From Streptomonospora nanhaiensis (GTDB lineage: Bacteria; Actinomycetota; Actinomycetes; Streptosporangiales; Streptosporangiaceae), in assembly GCF_013410565.1 (NCBI RefSeq), contig NZ_JACCFO010000001.1, forward strand, positions 3,348,001-3,412,000: a stretch of DNA of 64,000 nt. Direction: 5' to 3'. The notes beneath the pieces are model-generated. The model saw only the letters and a program-made list of their open reading frames with translations, was not told where the DNA came from and did not search any database. Numbering within the stretch: position 1 is the stretch's first letter; each line of letters opens with the position of its first letter. A program made the translations under genes and the position numbers. Shown in pieces: positions 27,993 through 36,811 of the stretch.

Positions 27993-29324
27993 ATGCCCGA
28001 ACCGACCCCCTCCACCACCGCCGGGGCCGGCGGCCCCGCGCCCCCGGCCCCCCGGCGCGGCCCGGCACGCGGCGGCGTCCTGCCCGGCGAACGGGCGCTG
28101 GCGCCCGACCTGGCGCGCGGCCTCATGCTGCTGCTCATCGTGCTGTCCAACACGGGCTTCTACCTGTGGGCCGCCGAGCACGGCCCCTCCGGCTGGCACC
28201 CGATCGACGGCGGCCCGATCGACCGGGTCGTGCAGTTCGCCATGATCGTCGGCCTGGACCTGCGGGTGTTCCCGCTCTTCGCGTTCCTGTTCGGCTACGG
28301 CATGGCCCAGATCATGCGCCGCCAGGTGGCGGCCGGCGCCTCCGAGAAGACGGCGGTGCGGCTGCTGCGCCGCCGCAGCCTGTGGCTGATCCTGTTCGGC
28401 CTGCTCCACGGCACCCTGCTGATGGCCGGCGACATCCTGGGCGCCTACGGGGTGGCCAGCCTGATCCTGGGCGCCCTGTTCCTGCGCCGCCGCGACACCA
28501 CGCTCCTGGTGTGGGCGGGGGTCTTCACGCTCCTGCTGGTCGTGACCGAGTCCCTGAACGCGGTCACGGTGCTGGAGGCGGGCGACACCGCCGCCGCCGA
28601 CACCACGCCCTCCACCGAGTACTACGCCTCGGGCGAGTCCGACTACGCCACCTCGGTGGTGATGCGGTTCTTCACCTGGCTGTTCGTGGCCTTCGGCGGC
28701 GGCCTGATGGGCTTCGCCTTCCACGCCGCGATGCTGCTGGGCGTCTGGGCGGCCCGCCGCCGGGTGCTGGAGGAGCCCGGCCGCCACCTGGGCCTGCTGC
28801 GCACCGTCGCGGTCACGGGCCTGGCCGTGGGCTGGCTCGGCGGCCTGCCCAACGCGCTCGCGCACGTCGGCCTGATCGACGTCGCCCCCGCGATGCTGGT
28901 GGAACTCGGCCCGCTCTACACCCTCCAGTCGGCCACCGGCCTGCCGGGCGGGCTGGGCTACGTCGCGCTGATCGCGCTGGTGGCGCACGGGCTGTCGGCG
29001 CGGGCGCGCGCGAGCCTGCCGGTGGCGGCCGTGGCCGCCGTGGGCAAGCGGTCGCTGTCGACCTACCTCACCCACTCGCTGCTGTTCTCACCGATCCTGG
29101 CGGCCTGGGGCCTGGGTCTGGGCGCCTACCTGCACACCGCGAGCATGGCGGCGTTCGCCGTGGGCGTGTGGCTGCTCACCGTGGCCGGGGCCTACGCCCT
29201 GGAGCGCGCCGGGCGCCGCGGACCGGCCGAGGTGCTGCTGCGCCGGCTGATGTACGGCCGCGCGCGGGAGGACGGCGCGGGGGCCCGGGAGGCGCCGCAG
29301 CCCACCGAGAGCCGGGGCGGATGA
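27993..29324 (+). CDS. DUF418 integral membrane protein (443 aa)
   Basis: Polytopic membrane protein with about 10 helices. After a Pro/Ala-rich N-terminus come PDLARGLMLLLIVLSNTGFY, then RVFPLFAFLFGYGMAQI and RRRSLWLILFGLLHGTLL, and in the C-terminal DUF418 domain GKRSLSTYLTHSLLF near residue 355-370. These are signature stretches of the family. The ATG at 27993 with AGGGAG upstream is preferred over an in-frame GTG/ATG further left. The role is unknown; the neighbouring TetR gene is likely its regulator. Confidence 0.87.
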   Translation: MPEPTPSTTAGAGGPAPPAPRRGPARGGVLPGERALAPDLARGLMLLLIVLSNTGFYLWAAEHGPSGWHPIDGGPIDRVVQFAMIVGLDLRVFPLFAFLFGYGMAQIMRRQVAAGASEKTAVRLLRRRSLWLILFGLLHGTLLMAGDILGAYGVASLILGALFLRRRDTTLLVWAGVFTLLLVVTESLNAVTVLEAGDTAAADTTPSTEYYASGESDYATSVVMRFFTWLFVAFGGGLMGFAFHAAMLLGVWAARRRVLEEPGRHLGLLRTVAVTGLAVGWLGGLPNALAHVGLIDVAPAMLVELGPLYTLQSATGLPGGLGYVALIALVAHGLSARARASLPVAAVAAVGKRSLSTYLTHSLLFSPILAAWGLGLGAYLHTASMAAFAVGVWLLTVAGAYALERAGRRGPAEVLLRRLMYGRAREDGAGAREAPQPTESRGG

Positions 29325-29375
29325 GACGGGGCCGGGCGCGGCGCCGTCGCCGCGCCCGGCCGTCCGCCCCAACAC

Positions 29376-29411
29376 CGAAGGGCCGTCCCGCACCCGCGGG
29401 ACGGCCCTTCG
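29376..29411. terminator. Bidirectional terminator between DUF418 gene and E2 gene
   Basis: Perfect 16-base-pair stem (29376-29391, 29396-29411), 4-base loop. Its right arm ends 6 bases before the stop of the convergent E2 gene. Confidence 0.85.
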
Positions 29412-29417
29412 CCGCGT

Positions 29418-30896
29418 CTACCCCCAGACCAGCGCGGTGGTCTTGGGGTCCTCCAGCACCGCGCCGACGTGGCGCAGCACCCGCGAGCCCAGTTCGCCGT
29501 CGACCAGGCGGTGGTCGAAGGACAGCGACAGGGTGGTGACCTTGCGCACGGCGAGCTCGCCCTTGTGCACCCACGGCAGGTCGCGGATCTGGCCGAACGC
29601 CAGGATGGCCGCCTCGCCGGGGTTCAGGATCGGGGTGCCGGCGTCCACGCCGAACACGCCCACGTTGGTGATGGTGATGGTGCCGCCGCTCATGTCGGCC
29701 GGGGTGGCCGCACCCGCGCGGGCGGTCTCGGTCAGGGACTGGAGCGCGCGCGCCAGGTCGGGCAGCGCCATGGCGTGGGCGTCCTTGACGTTGGGCACCA
29801 CCAGCCCGCGCTCGGTGGCCGCCGCGATCCCCAGGTTGACGTAGTGCTTGACCACGATCTCCTGGGCGTCCTCGTCCCAGGCGGCGTTGATGCCCGGGTA
29901 CCGGCGCACGGCACTCAGCAGTGCCCGCGCCACCAGCAGCAGCGGCGACACCTTGACCCCGGCGAACTCCGGCCGCGCCTTGAGCTTCTCCACGGCCTTG
30001 ACCGTCTTGGTGACGTCGACCTGGAGGAACTCGGTGACGTGCGGCGCGGTGAACGCGCTGCGCACCATGGCCGCCGCCGTGTGCTTGCGCACGCCCCGCA
30101 CCGGGATGCGCTCCTCGCGGACCCCGGGTGCGGGCCGCGCCTCCCCCGCACCGGCCGGTACGGGCGCGGCCTGCCCGGCGGCGGGCTGGTCGGCTGCGGG
30201 CGCGGCCGGGGTGGCCTCGCGCTGCTCCAGCGGCGCCGACGCGGGCGCGGCGGCGTCGCGGCGGACGTCCTCGCGGGTCACGATCCCGCCGGGACCGGTG
30301 GGGGTGACCGTGCGCAGGTCCACCCCGAGGTCCTTGGCGAGCTTGCGCACCGGCGGCTTGGCCGGCACGGGCCCCGCCGGGGTCGCGGTGCCGCCGGCGC
30401 CGTTCGCGGTGCCGTTGCTCGGGGCCGGGGGGGCGGGCGCGGCGGGTGCCTCGGGCTCGGCCGGGACCGCTGCCGGAGCCGGGGCCGGTTCGGCGGCGGG
30501 GGACGGCGCCCCCGCGGCCGGGGCCCGGCCGGGCCGCCGGCGCGGGCGGCGCTGCGTGGCCGCCGCCTTCTCGCCGTAGCCCACCAGCGGCTTCTCGCGG
30601 ACCTCGGTGTCGCCGTCGTCCTCGCCGGTGGCGACGCTGATGATGGGCGTGCCCACGTCGACGGTGCGGCCCTCGGGCACCAGCAGCTCGCGGACCGTCC
30701 CCGCCCACGGGCAGGGCAGCTCCACGGCGGCCTTGGCGGTCTCGACCTCGCAGATCACCTGGTTGACCGCGACCTCGTCGCCGGGCTTGACGTGCCACTG
30801 GAGGATCTCGGCGTCCACCAGCCCCTCGCCCACGTCGGGCAGCCGGAAGTGGCGCACGCCGGACTGTGCTGTGCTCACCTGGTTCACCTGGCTCAC
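29418..30896 (-). CDS. bkdC: 2-oxoacid dehydrogenase E2 (dihydrolipoamide acyltransferase, 492 aa)
   Basis: Core acyltransferase of a 2-oxoacid dehydrogenase complex, probably branched-chain. One lipoyl domain (about 14-90) with the lipoylated lysine in [13 protein letters not shown]; an Ala/Pro-rich linker (about 100-150); E3/E1-binding domain (about 160-195, [27 protein letters not shown]); a second Ala/Pro linker; and the catalytic domain (about 255-492) with the active-site FDHRLVDG near residue 465. The gene ends the operon with E1beta 16 bases upstream. Branched-chain activity is inferred by actinomycete homology; pyruvate specificity cannot be excluded. Confidence 0.93.
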   Translation of the reverse strand: MSQVNQVSTAQSGVRHFRLPDVGEGLVDAEILQWHVKPGDEVAVNQVICEVETAKAAVELPCPWAGTVRELLVPEGRTVDVGTPIISVATGEDDGDTEVREKPLVGYGEKAAATQRRPRRRPGRAPAAGAPSPAAEPAPAPAAVPAEPEAPAAPAPPAPSNGTANGAGGTATPAGPVPAKPPVRKLAKDLGVDLRTVTPTGPGGIVTREDVRRDAAAPASAPLEQREATPAAPAADQPAAGQAAPVPAGAGEARPAPGVREERIPVRGVRKHTAAAMVRSAFTAPHVTEFLQVDVTKTVKAVEKLKARPEFAGVKVSPLLLVARALLSAVRRYPGINAAWDEDAQEIVVKHYVNLGIAAATERGLVVPNVKDAHAMALPDLARALQSLTETARAGAATPADMSGGTITITNVGVFGVDAGTPILNPGEAAILAFGQIRDLPWVHKGELAVRKVTTLSLSFDHRLVDGELGSRVLRHVGAVLEDPKTTALVWG

Positions 30897-30912
30897 GTGT
30901 GCTCCCTGCCCC

Positions 30913-31893
30913 CTAGTACGCGAACGCGCGGTCGACGCCGTCGAGGACCCGGTCGAGGTCGGGGAGGTAGTGCTCCTCCAGCCGCGACTGGGGGTAGGGC
31001 GTGTCGAACGCGCCCACGCGGATGACGGGTGCCTCCAGGTGGTAGAAGCACGACTCCGTGACGCGCGCGGCGATCTCGGCGCCGACGCCGCCGCTCACCG
31101 GCGCCTCGTGCGTGATGACCAGCCGCCCGGTGCGCCGCACCGACTCGGTGACGGTGTCGTAGTCGACCGGCGAGATGGAGCGCAGGTCGATGACCTCGAT
31201 GGAGTGGTCGCTATCGGCCTCGGCCGCCTGGAGGGCGGTCTTGACCATGGGGCCGTAGGCCAGCAGCGTGACGTCGGTGCCCGGCCGCGCCACCCGGGCG
31301 GCGCCCATGGGGTGGGCGGAGTCCAGCGCGGCCTCGGTGTCGACGTCGGCCTTGTCGTAGTAGCGCCGCTTGGGCTCGAAGAACACCACGGGGTCGGGCG
31401 AGGCGATGGCCTGCTGGATCATCCAGTAGGCGTCGACGGCGTTGGCCACCGTGACCACCCGCAGCCCGGCGGTGTGGGCGAAGTACGCCTCGGGCGACTC
31501 GCTGTGGTGCTCCACCGCGCCGATGCCGCCGCCGTAGGGGATGCGCAGCACGACCGGCAGGTTCAGCGCGCCCGCCGAGCGCCGGCGCATCTTGGCCAGC
31601 TGGGTGAAGGTCTGGTTGGTGGCGGGGAAGAAGAAGCCGTCGAACTGGATCTCGCACACCGGGCGGTAGCCGCGCAGGGCCAGGCCGATCGCGGTGCCCA
31701 CGATCCCCGACTCCGCCAGCGGGGTGTCGATCACCCGGTCGGCGCCGAAGTCCTTGTAGAGCTGGTCGGTCACCCGGAACACACCGCCGAGCTTGCCGAC
31801 GTCCTCGCCCATGACGAGCACCTTGGGGTCGGCCTCCATGGCGCGGCGCAGGCCGGCGTTGATGGCCTTTCCGATGGTCAGGTTGACGCTCAT
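30913..31893 (-). CDS. bkdB: 2-oxoacid dehydrogenase E1 beta subunit (326 aa)
   Basis: The start at 31893 ([19 protein letters not shown]) is one base after the E1alpha stop, so the subunits are coupled; the frame extends further left only into E1alpha. Recognised: [15 protein letters not shown] (about 28-42), [20 protein letters not shown], the subunit-interface RMRR-like region and the C-terminal transketolase domain ([30 protein letters not shown]). It forms the alpha2beta2 thiamine diphosphate-dependent decarboxylase with the upstream gene product. Confidence 0.95.
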   Translation of the reverse strand: MSVNLTIGKAINAGLRRAMEADPKVLVMGEDVGKLGGVFRVTDQLYKDFGADRVIDTPLAESGIVGTAIGLALRGYRPVCEIQFDGFFFPATNQTFTQLAKMRRRSAGALNLPVVLRIPYGGGIGAVEHHSESPEAYFAHTAGLRVVTVANAVDAYWMIQQAIASPDPVVFFEPKRRYYDKADVDTEAALDSAHPMGAARVARPGTDVTLLAYGPMVKTALQAAEADSDHSIEVIDLRSISPVDYDTVTESVRRTGRLVITHEAPVSGGVGAEIAARVTESCFYHLEAPVIRVGAFDTPYPQSRLEEHYLPDLDRVLDGVDRAFAY

Positions 31894-31894
31894 G

Positions 31895-33013
31895 TCACCG
31901 GCCTCCCTCGGCGCCGGCGTCCTCGAAGGACGCCAGGTAGTCGGCGAACTCGGCCCGCTGGAGGTCGAGTTGGGCATGGGGTTCGGCGTAGACCTCGTGG
32001 AAGATGTCCAGCGGGTCGGGGTCGGGCAGCGCCCGGCAGTCGACGCGCACGCGCTCGCCGAGCTTGTCGGCCTCGGCGTCCACGGCGGCGAAGAAGTCGT
32101 CGTCGGCCACCCCGTTGGCGGCCATGTAGGCGCGCAGCCGCAGGATGGGGTCCTTGCGCTTCCACTCCTCCAGTTCGGCGGCCACCCGGTAGCGGGTGGG
32201 GTCGTCGTTGGTGGTGTGGGCGCCCATGCGGTAGGTGAACGCCTCGATGAGCATCGGGCCCTGGCCCTCGCGGGCGTGCTGGAGGGCGCGGCGGGTGACC
32301 GCCAGGGAGGCGAAGACGTCGTTGCCGTCGATGCGCACGCCGGGGAACCCGAACCCGGCGGCGCGCCGGTAGAGCGGCACCCGGGACTGGCGCTCCAGCG
32401 GCTCGGAGATCGCCCACTGGTTGTTCTGGCAGAAGAACACCACGGGGGCGTTGTTCACCGCCGCGAAGTTGAACGCCTCGTTGGTGTCGCCCTGGCTGGT
32501 GGCGCCGTCGCCGAAGTAGACGATGACCGCGGTGCCGTCGTCGCCGCCGGTGGCGCCGTCGCGCTGGACGCCCATGGCGTAGCCGGTGGCGTGCAGGGTC
32601 TGGGAGCCGATGACGATGGTGTAGAGGTGCAGGTTGTGCTCGGCGGGGTCCCACCCGCCGTTGGTGACCCCCCGGAACATGGCGAGCAGGTTCCTGGGCT
32701 CGACGCCCCGGACCCAGGCCACGCCGTGCTCGCGGTAGGAGGGGAACGCCATGTCCTGGGGGCGCAGCGCGCGGGCGGAGCCGATCTGGGCGGCCTCCTG
32801 GCCCAGCAGCGACGCCCACAGGCCGAGTTCGCCCTGCCGCTGGAGGGCGACGGCCTCGGTGTCGACCCGGCGCACCAGGACGAGGTCGCGGTACAGGCCG
32901 CGCACCTCGTCGGCGCCGAGGTCCAGCGGGTAGTCGGGGTGGTGCCGCAGCTCTCCTTCGGGAGTCAAGAGCTGGACGAGTTCGGGTTCCTCATGCGCGG
33001 TGTTGTCCGACAC
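31895..33013 (-). CDS. bkdA: 2-oxoacid dehydrogenase E1 alpha subunit (372 aa)
   Basis: A GTG at 33013 with GAGGAG 6 bases upstream is chosen; the product then begins MSDNTAHEEPELVQLL. The thiamine diphosphate motif is complete: GDGATSQGDTNEAFNFAA then NNQWAIS (about 180-215). The family sequence AFPSYREHGVAWVRG (about 96-110) and the phosphorylation-loop region TYRMGAHTTNDDPTRYR are present. Together with E1beta it decarboxylates branched-chain 2-oxoacids, supplying acyl-CoA primers for iso/anteiso fatty acids and precursors in actinomycetes (established knowledge for bkd). Confidence 0.94.
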   Translation of the reverse strand: MSDNTAHEEPELVQLLTPEGELRHHPDYPLDLGADEVRGLYRDLVLVRRVDTEAVALQRQGELGLWASLLGQEAAQIGSARALRPQDMAFPSYREHGVAWVRGVEPRNLLAMFRGVTNGGWDPAEHNLHLYTIVIGSQTLHATGYAMGVQRDGATGGDDGTAVIVYFGDGATSQGDTNEAFNFAAVNNAPVVFFCQNNQWAISEPLERQSRVPLYRRAAGFGFPGVRIDGNDVFASLAVTRRALQHAREGQGPMLIEAFTYRMGAHTTNDDPTRYRVAAELEEWKRKDPILRLRAYMAANGVADDDFFAAVDAEADKLGERVRVDCRALPDPDPLDIFHEVYAEPHAQLDLQRAEFADYLASFEDAGAEGGR

Positions 33014-33526
33014 CTGTCGCTCCTCGGGTTCTCGGGGCCGATTTCGCGGGGTACCACTCCGTCGGCCGGACCTCTGCCGCTCACCCGGGGTAACGGGAGT
33101 CGAGTCGGCAGCCCTACCGACATCGTGACAGAACTCACCACGGACGGCGCAAGTGCTGCGGGCAACCTTTCGCCTGCCGACCATCATGTCCGAGAACGGG
33201 AAAAGCGCAACTACCAGGATGACCTAGCATTTTCAAGGGCGTCCGACGAAAAATTCGGACGACCGAGGAACCGGAAAACGGACCCGAAGGGCGGTTCCGG
33301 GGGTCACGCCGCCGCACACAGGCGACCACGGAGAGTAGTCGAGCGGGCGGCGGTCGGCGGCCCCTGCGGCCCGGCGGCGCGCGGCCGGCGATGCGGGGGC
33401 GGACGGGAACGGGGGCGCGGCCGCCGCGCGCGGCGTTCGGGTGCGCGGGTATCGGGGGCGGCCGAGATGCGGGGAGGTGCGGCGCGGCGCTGCCGGCGGG
33501 GCCGGCGCGGCGGCGGGGTCGGGCTG
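33014..33526. other. Gene-free region; no rsrA found
   Basis: 513 bases between the E1alpha start and the sigma factor stop. Apart from the promoter entry it holds nothing recognised. In particular no minus-strand frame has the HxxxCxxC zinc motif of an RsrA-type anti-sigma factor, which normally follows sigR. The 33340-33526 part is extremely GC-rich and low in information. Confidence 0.6.
33208..33260 (-). promoter_or_regulatory. Promoter and operator of the E1/E2 operon
   Basis: On the minus strand TTGAAA (33236-33231) and TAGTTG (33213-33208) are spaced by 17 bases. Immediately upstream is GTCCGA-N8-TCGGAC (33241-33260), a perfect 6-base inverted repeat well placed for a regulator. The predicted leader is about 190 bases. 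Confidence 0.5.
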
Positions 33527-34147
33527 TCAGGCCGCCACGCGCATGCCGCGCTCGCGGGCGTAGTCGGCGAGCTGCTCGCGCAGCTGGCGCCGCGCGCGGT
33601 GGAGGCGCGACATGACGGTGCCCAGGGGTGTCCCCATGCGGGCCGCGACCTCCTTGTAGGTGAACCCCTCGACGTCGATCAAGTACACGACCAGGCGGAA
33701 CTCCTCGGGGAGCTGGGCCAGGGCGTGGCGGATGGCGGAGTCGGGCAGGCGCTCCAGCACCTCGGACTCGGCCGAGCGCGAGCCGGTGGAGGCGTGCGCG
33801 TCGGCGGCGGCCAGCTGCCAGTCCTTGATCTCGTCGGTGGAGTCCTGGCAGGGCTCCCGCTGCTTCTTGCGGTAGCCGTTGATGAACGTGTTGGTCAGGA
33901 TGCGGTACAGCCAGGCGCGCAGGTTGGTGCCCGCGCGGAACTGGTGGAAGTTGGCGTAGGCCTTGGCGAAGGTCTCCTGGACGAGGTCCTCGGCGTCGGC
34001 CGAGTTGCGCGTCATCCGCAGCGCCGTGGGGTAGAGCTGGTCGGCGTACGGGGTGACGGCGGTGACGAAGTCGATCGACCCCGCGGACTCGTTCGGCTCG
34101 GTGGAATCGTCGGCTTCGCGCATACGCTCCAGTTCGATGGTCGTCAA
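33527..34147 (-). CDS. sigR: ECF sigma factor, SigR/SigH-like (206 aa)
   Basis: Alternative sigma factor for thiol-oxidative stress. Region 2 (about 30-95): [60 protein letters not shown]. Region 4 (about 140-195): [40 protein letters not shown]. The linker [23 protein letters not shown] matches the SigR subgroup. The TTG at 34147 has AGGGGGA just upstream; an ATG eight codons later is the alternative. No rsrA follows, which is unusual. It diverges from purS; control of the pur genes is not implied. Confidence 0.88.
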   Translation of the reverse strand: MTTIELERMREADDSTEPNESAGSIDFVTAVTPYADQLYPTALRMTRNSADAEDLVQETFAKAYANFHQFRAGTNLRAWLYRILTNTFINGYRKKQREPCQDSTDEIKDWQLAAADAHASTGSRSAESEVLERLPDSAIRHALAQLPEEFRLVVYLIDVEGFTYKEVAARMGTPLGTVMSRLHRARRQLREQLADYARERGMRVAA

Positions 34148-34176
34148 ATTTCCCCCTTGGGACGACCGGCGATCGT

Positions 34177-34189
34177 TACCAACTTGGTA
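34177..34189. promoter_or_regulatory. 13-bp palindrome upstream of sigR
   Basis: TACCA-N3-TGGTA, perfect arms, 30 bases before the sigma factor start. No match to the SigR promoter consensus (GGAAT-N18-GTT) was seen in the upstream region, so autoregulation is not evident; this site may bind another regulator. Confidence 0.4.
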
Positions 34190-34448
34190 GACGCTTCAAC
34201 AGGCGCTCCATGATGACAACGGCCCGGGTGATACGTGTCACGAAACTACCGAATCGGGCTATGCGGCGGCTCAAGATGCGGTAAAAGCGCCTCCTTCCAG
34301 CGTAGACGCCACCGCACCGTGCCCGCGCGGCACACCGGGGTGCCGTACGCTTTTCCCTGCCCCTTCCCCACTAGCCAGGGGAGGCGGCTTCATTCGACTG
34401 CACCCCCAGCCGACCCTCGAACGCGCCCCGAAGCACAGTGGAGGACCC

Positions 34449-34691
34449 GTGGCCCGCGTCGTCGTTGACGTCATGCTCAAGCCCGAGATCCTGGACCCCC
34501 AGGGCCAGGCCATCGCCGGGGCCTGCGGCCGCCTCGGGTTCACCGGCGTGAGCGAGGTCCGCCAGGGCAAGCGCTTCGAGGTCGAGGTCGACGGCGAGGT
34601 CGACGACGCCAAGCTCGCCGACGTCCGGCGCATGGCCGAGACCCTGCTCGCCAACCCCGTGATCGAGGACTTCTCCCTGCGGGTGGAGTAG
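34449..34691 (+). CDS. purS: FGAM synthase subunit PurS
   Basis: Small subunit of formylglycinamidine ribonucleotide synthase, which bridges PurL and PurQ and channels ammonia. The 80-residue product (ARVVVDVMLKPEILDPQGQA, IAGACGRLGFTGVSEVRQGK, ETLLANPVIEDFSLRVE) is full length. Start is GTG with GGAGG four to five bases upstream. It is separated from purQ by an anti-sigma-type ATPase gene, an uncommon interruption. Confidence 0.96.
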   Translation: MARVVVDVMLKPEILDPQGQAIAGACGRLGFTGVSEVRQGKRFEVEVDGEVDDAKLADVRRMAETLLANPVIEDFSLRVE

Positions 34692-34850
34692 CCCGCCGCG
34701 CGCCGCGCCGCGGGCCGGCCCGCCGGGGGCGGTCGCGCTGCGGAATCACCACGCCACGTGCCGCTTCCGGCCAACTCACGGCCATGTCCGTTTCGCCGTG
34801 GTCCCCTCGGGAAGGCTCTGGACTGTGCTGAACGGTCGTGAGGGCTTCCG

Positions 34851-35303
34851 ATGGACGTGACATTCTCGATTGCACTCCCCCGAGAGGCGTACACCGTGGC
34901 CGTGATGCGGGACTTCCTCGGTGAGGCGCTGCGGAGCAGCGGCATATGCGCCGACTGCCGGTTCTCGATCCTGCTCGCCGCCTCCGAGGCGTGCGCCAAC
35001 GTGGTGGACCACGGCTTCCCGGCTGCGGGCTACCAGGTCGACGCACGGCTGCGGTCCGACACCTGTGTTCTGGAGATCACCCATAGAGGACGCCGGTTCA
35101 ACCCGTCCCGGGTGCCCCTGCCGGATCTGGAAGCGGAATCCGGCAGGGGCATTCTCTTGATGCGCCACCTGATGGAGGACGTCGCCATCACCGGCGAACC
35201 CGACGGCACCACCCGCGTCCGCCTGCGCAAGCGGCTGGCCGAGTGCGCCGCCGCCCCGCCCGACCACGGCGAGTGGGTGGCCCCGCAGCCCGTCCTGCGC
35301 TGA
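34851..35303 (+). CDS. HATPase anti-sigma/RsbW-like protein (150 aa)
   Basis: Small GHKL ATPase. The N-box reads ASEACANVVDHG (about 43-54), the G1 box DLEAESGRGILLMRHLMEDV (about 91-110) and the G2-like TTRVRLRKRL near 125. It has no histidine phosphotransfer domain, so it should act as an anti-sigma kinase-type regulator or ATP-dependent switch, as RsbW/SpoIIAB homologues do in actinomycetes. It lies between purS (160 bases upstream) and purQ (205 bases downstream) on the same strand; the gaps suggest its own promoter. The partner sigma factor or antagonist is not adjacent. Confidence 0.85.
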   Translation: MDVTFSIALPREAYTVAVMRDFLGEALRSSGICADCRFSILLAASEACANVVDHGFPAAGYQVDARLRSDTCVLEITHRGRRFNPSRVPLPDLEAESGRGILLMRHLMEDVAITGEPDGTTRVRLRKRLAECAAAPPDHGEWVAPQPVLR

Positions 35304-35508
35304 CCCGGTCCCGCGCCGCGCCGGGGTCGGCCCGGGCGCCGCCCGAGCGCCGCCCGGCGGCCGGCGCCCGCCCGACCCGGGGCCGGCGCGCGCCGGGCGC
35401 CGAGGTCAGCAGGTAACCTCGTGAGCGTCGCGCCCACACCTGGCGCACACCGCCGCCCGCGCAGCGCCGACTGCCGGCTCCCACCGACGACCTTTCCGGA
35501 GAGTGCCC

Positions 35509-36216
35509 ATGACAGCCCGTGTGGGCGTCGTCACCTTCCCCGGCTCCCTGGACGACAGGGACGCCGCCCGCGCCGTCCGCATCGCCGGCGCCGAGCCCGT
35601 CGCGCTCTGGCACGACGACCCCGACCTCAAGGGCGTGGACGCCGTGGTGCTGCCCGGCGGCTTCTCCTACGGCGACTACCTGCGCTGCGGCGCCATCGCC
35701 CGGTTCTCCCCCATCATGGGCGAGATCGTGCCGGCCGCGCGCTCGGGCAACCTGCCCGTGCTGGGCATCTGCAACGGCTTCCAGATCCTGTGCGAGAGCC
35801 ACCTGCTGCCCGGCGCGCTCACCCGCAACCGGTCGCTGCGTTTCATCAACCGCGACATCACCCTGCGCGTGGAGTCCACCGCCACGGCCTGGACCAACCG
35901 CTACACCTCCGGCGAGGAGATCCTGGTCGTCCTCAAGAGCGGCGAGGGCTGCTACGTCGCCGACCCCGACACCCTGGACGAACTGGAGCGCACCGGCCGC
36001 GTCGTCGCCCGCTACGCCGAGGCCGCGCCCAACGGCTCGCGGCGCGAGATCGCCGGAATCGCCAACGAGCACGGCAACGTGGTGGGCCTGATGCCGCACC
36101 CCGAACACGCCGTCGAGGACCTGACCGGCCCCTCCACCGACGGGCTCGGGTTCTTCACCTCCCTCCTCGCGCACCTGGCCGACGGCGTGCCCGCGGCGGC
36201 GGGCGCCACCGGCTGA
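35509..36216 (+). CDS. purQ: FGAM synthase subunit PurQ (glutaminase)
   Basis: Class I glutamine amidotransferase providing ammonia for purine synthesis. The 235-residue product shows the nucleophile Cys in [10 protein letters not shown] (about 85-95) and the His/Glu of the triad in [11 protein letters not shown] (about 195-205). Start at the ATG 35509 with GGAGAG just upstream; a GTG two codons earlier overlaps that site. It is followed by a membrane-anchored small protein before purL. Confidence 0.96.
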   Translation: MTARVGVVTFPGSLDDRDAARAVRIAGAEPVALWHDDPDLKGVDAVVLPGGFSYGDYLRCGAIARFSPIMGEIVPAARSGNLPVLGICNGFQILCESHLLPGALTRNRSLRFINRDITLRVESTATAWTNRYTSGEEILVVLKSGEGCYVADPDTLDELERTGRVVARYAEAAPNGSRREIAGIANEHGNVVGLMPHPEHAVEDLTGPSTDGLGFFTSLLAHLADGVPAAAGATG

Positions 36217-36251
36217 GCGACCGCCGCACCGCGCGAGACCGGGGGGACCCA

Positions 36252-36752
36252 ATGCGCATGATGGCCCTGCTGCGTTCCCGGACGACCATCCTCGTCCTGG
36301 GCGCCCTGCTGATCCTGGGGATGATCGCCACCGGCGCGGTGGGGCTTGTCAACGCGCTGGGCACCCCCGGCCCCGCCGCCGGGCAGAACCCCCCGGCCCA
36401 ACCCGACTCCCCCATGCCGGCGCCCGCCCTGGACGAGCTCGGCGAGGCCCCCCGGGGCGCCTCCTACACCGACTTCGGCGAGCAGTGCCCCGACGTGGAA
36501 TGCGTTCGCATCGTCGGTGTCGCCACCGCCGAGGGCGACGACACCGACGAGGCCGTCGAGAAGGTGTTCGGCCACCTCCTCGACGAGGGGTGGGCGCGGA
36601 TCCTGCCCAACCAGGAGGCCGACCCCGAGGACGTCCCCCTCGCCGAGAGCTACCTCACCAACGGTGAGGTGATGGTGACCGCCGCGCCCGTCAACGCCCC
36701 CGACACCACCGCCGGCCTGATGCTGATGCACGCCCAGGAGCCCGCCTCCTGA
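36252..36752 (+). CDS. Membrane-anchored hypothetical protein between purQ and purL (166 aa)
   Basis: One N-terminal hydrophobic helix ([20 protein letters not shown], residues about 10-30) anchors an extracytoplasmic domain. A Pro-rich spacer (about 40-60) precedes an acidic, globular region: [19 protein letters not shown], then [20 protein letters not shown]. Two cysteines (C-x4-C) could form a disulfide. There is no lipobox. No family recognised. Its place inside the purine cluster is not explained by any known step of the pathway. Confidence 0.75.
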   Translation: MRMMALLRSRTTILVLGALLILGMIATGAVGLVNALGTPGPAAGQNPPAQPDSPMPAPALDELGEAPRGASYTDFGEQCPDVECVRIVGVATAEGDDTDEAVEKVFGHLLDEGWARILPNQEADPEDVPLAESYLTNGEVMVTAAPVNAPDTTAGLMLMHAQEPAS

Positions 36753-36811
36753 GCCGACCCGCCCACCGCCGGCCGCGCACCGCAGCCCGCGAGCCCCGAA
36801 CGGAAGACCCG

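Noticed and set aside
34741-34768. SigR-type promoter (GGAAT-N18-GTT) before the HATPase gene
   Set aside because: GGAAT is present but the bases 18 and 19 downstream read CTT/TTC rather than GTT, so the match is incomplete.
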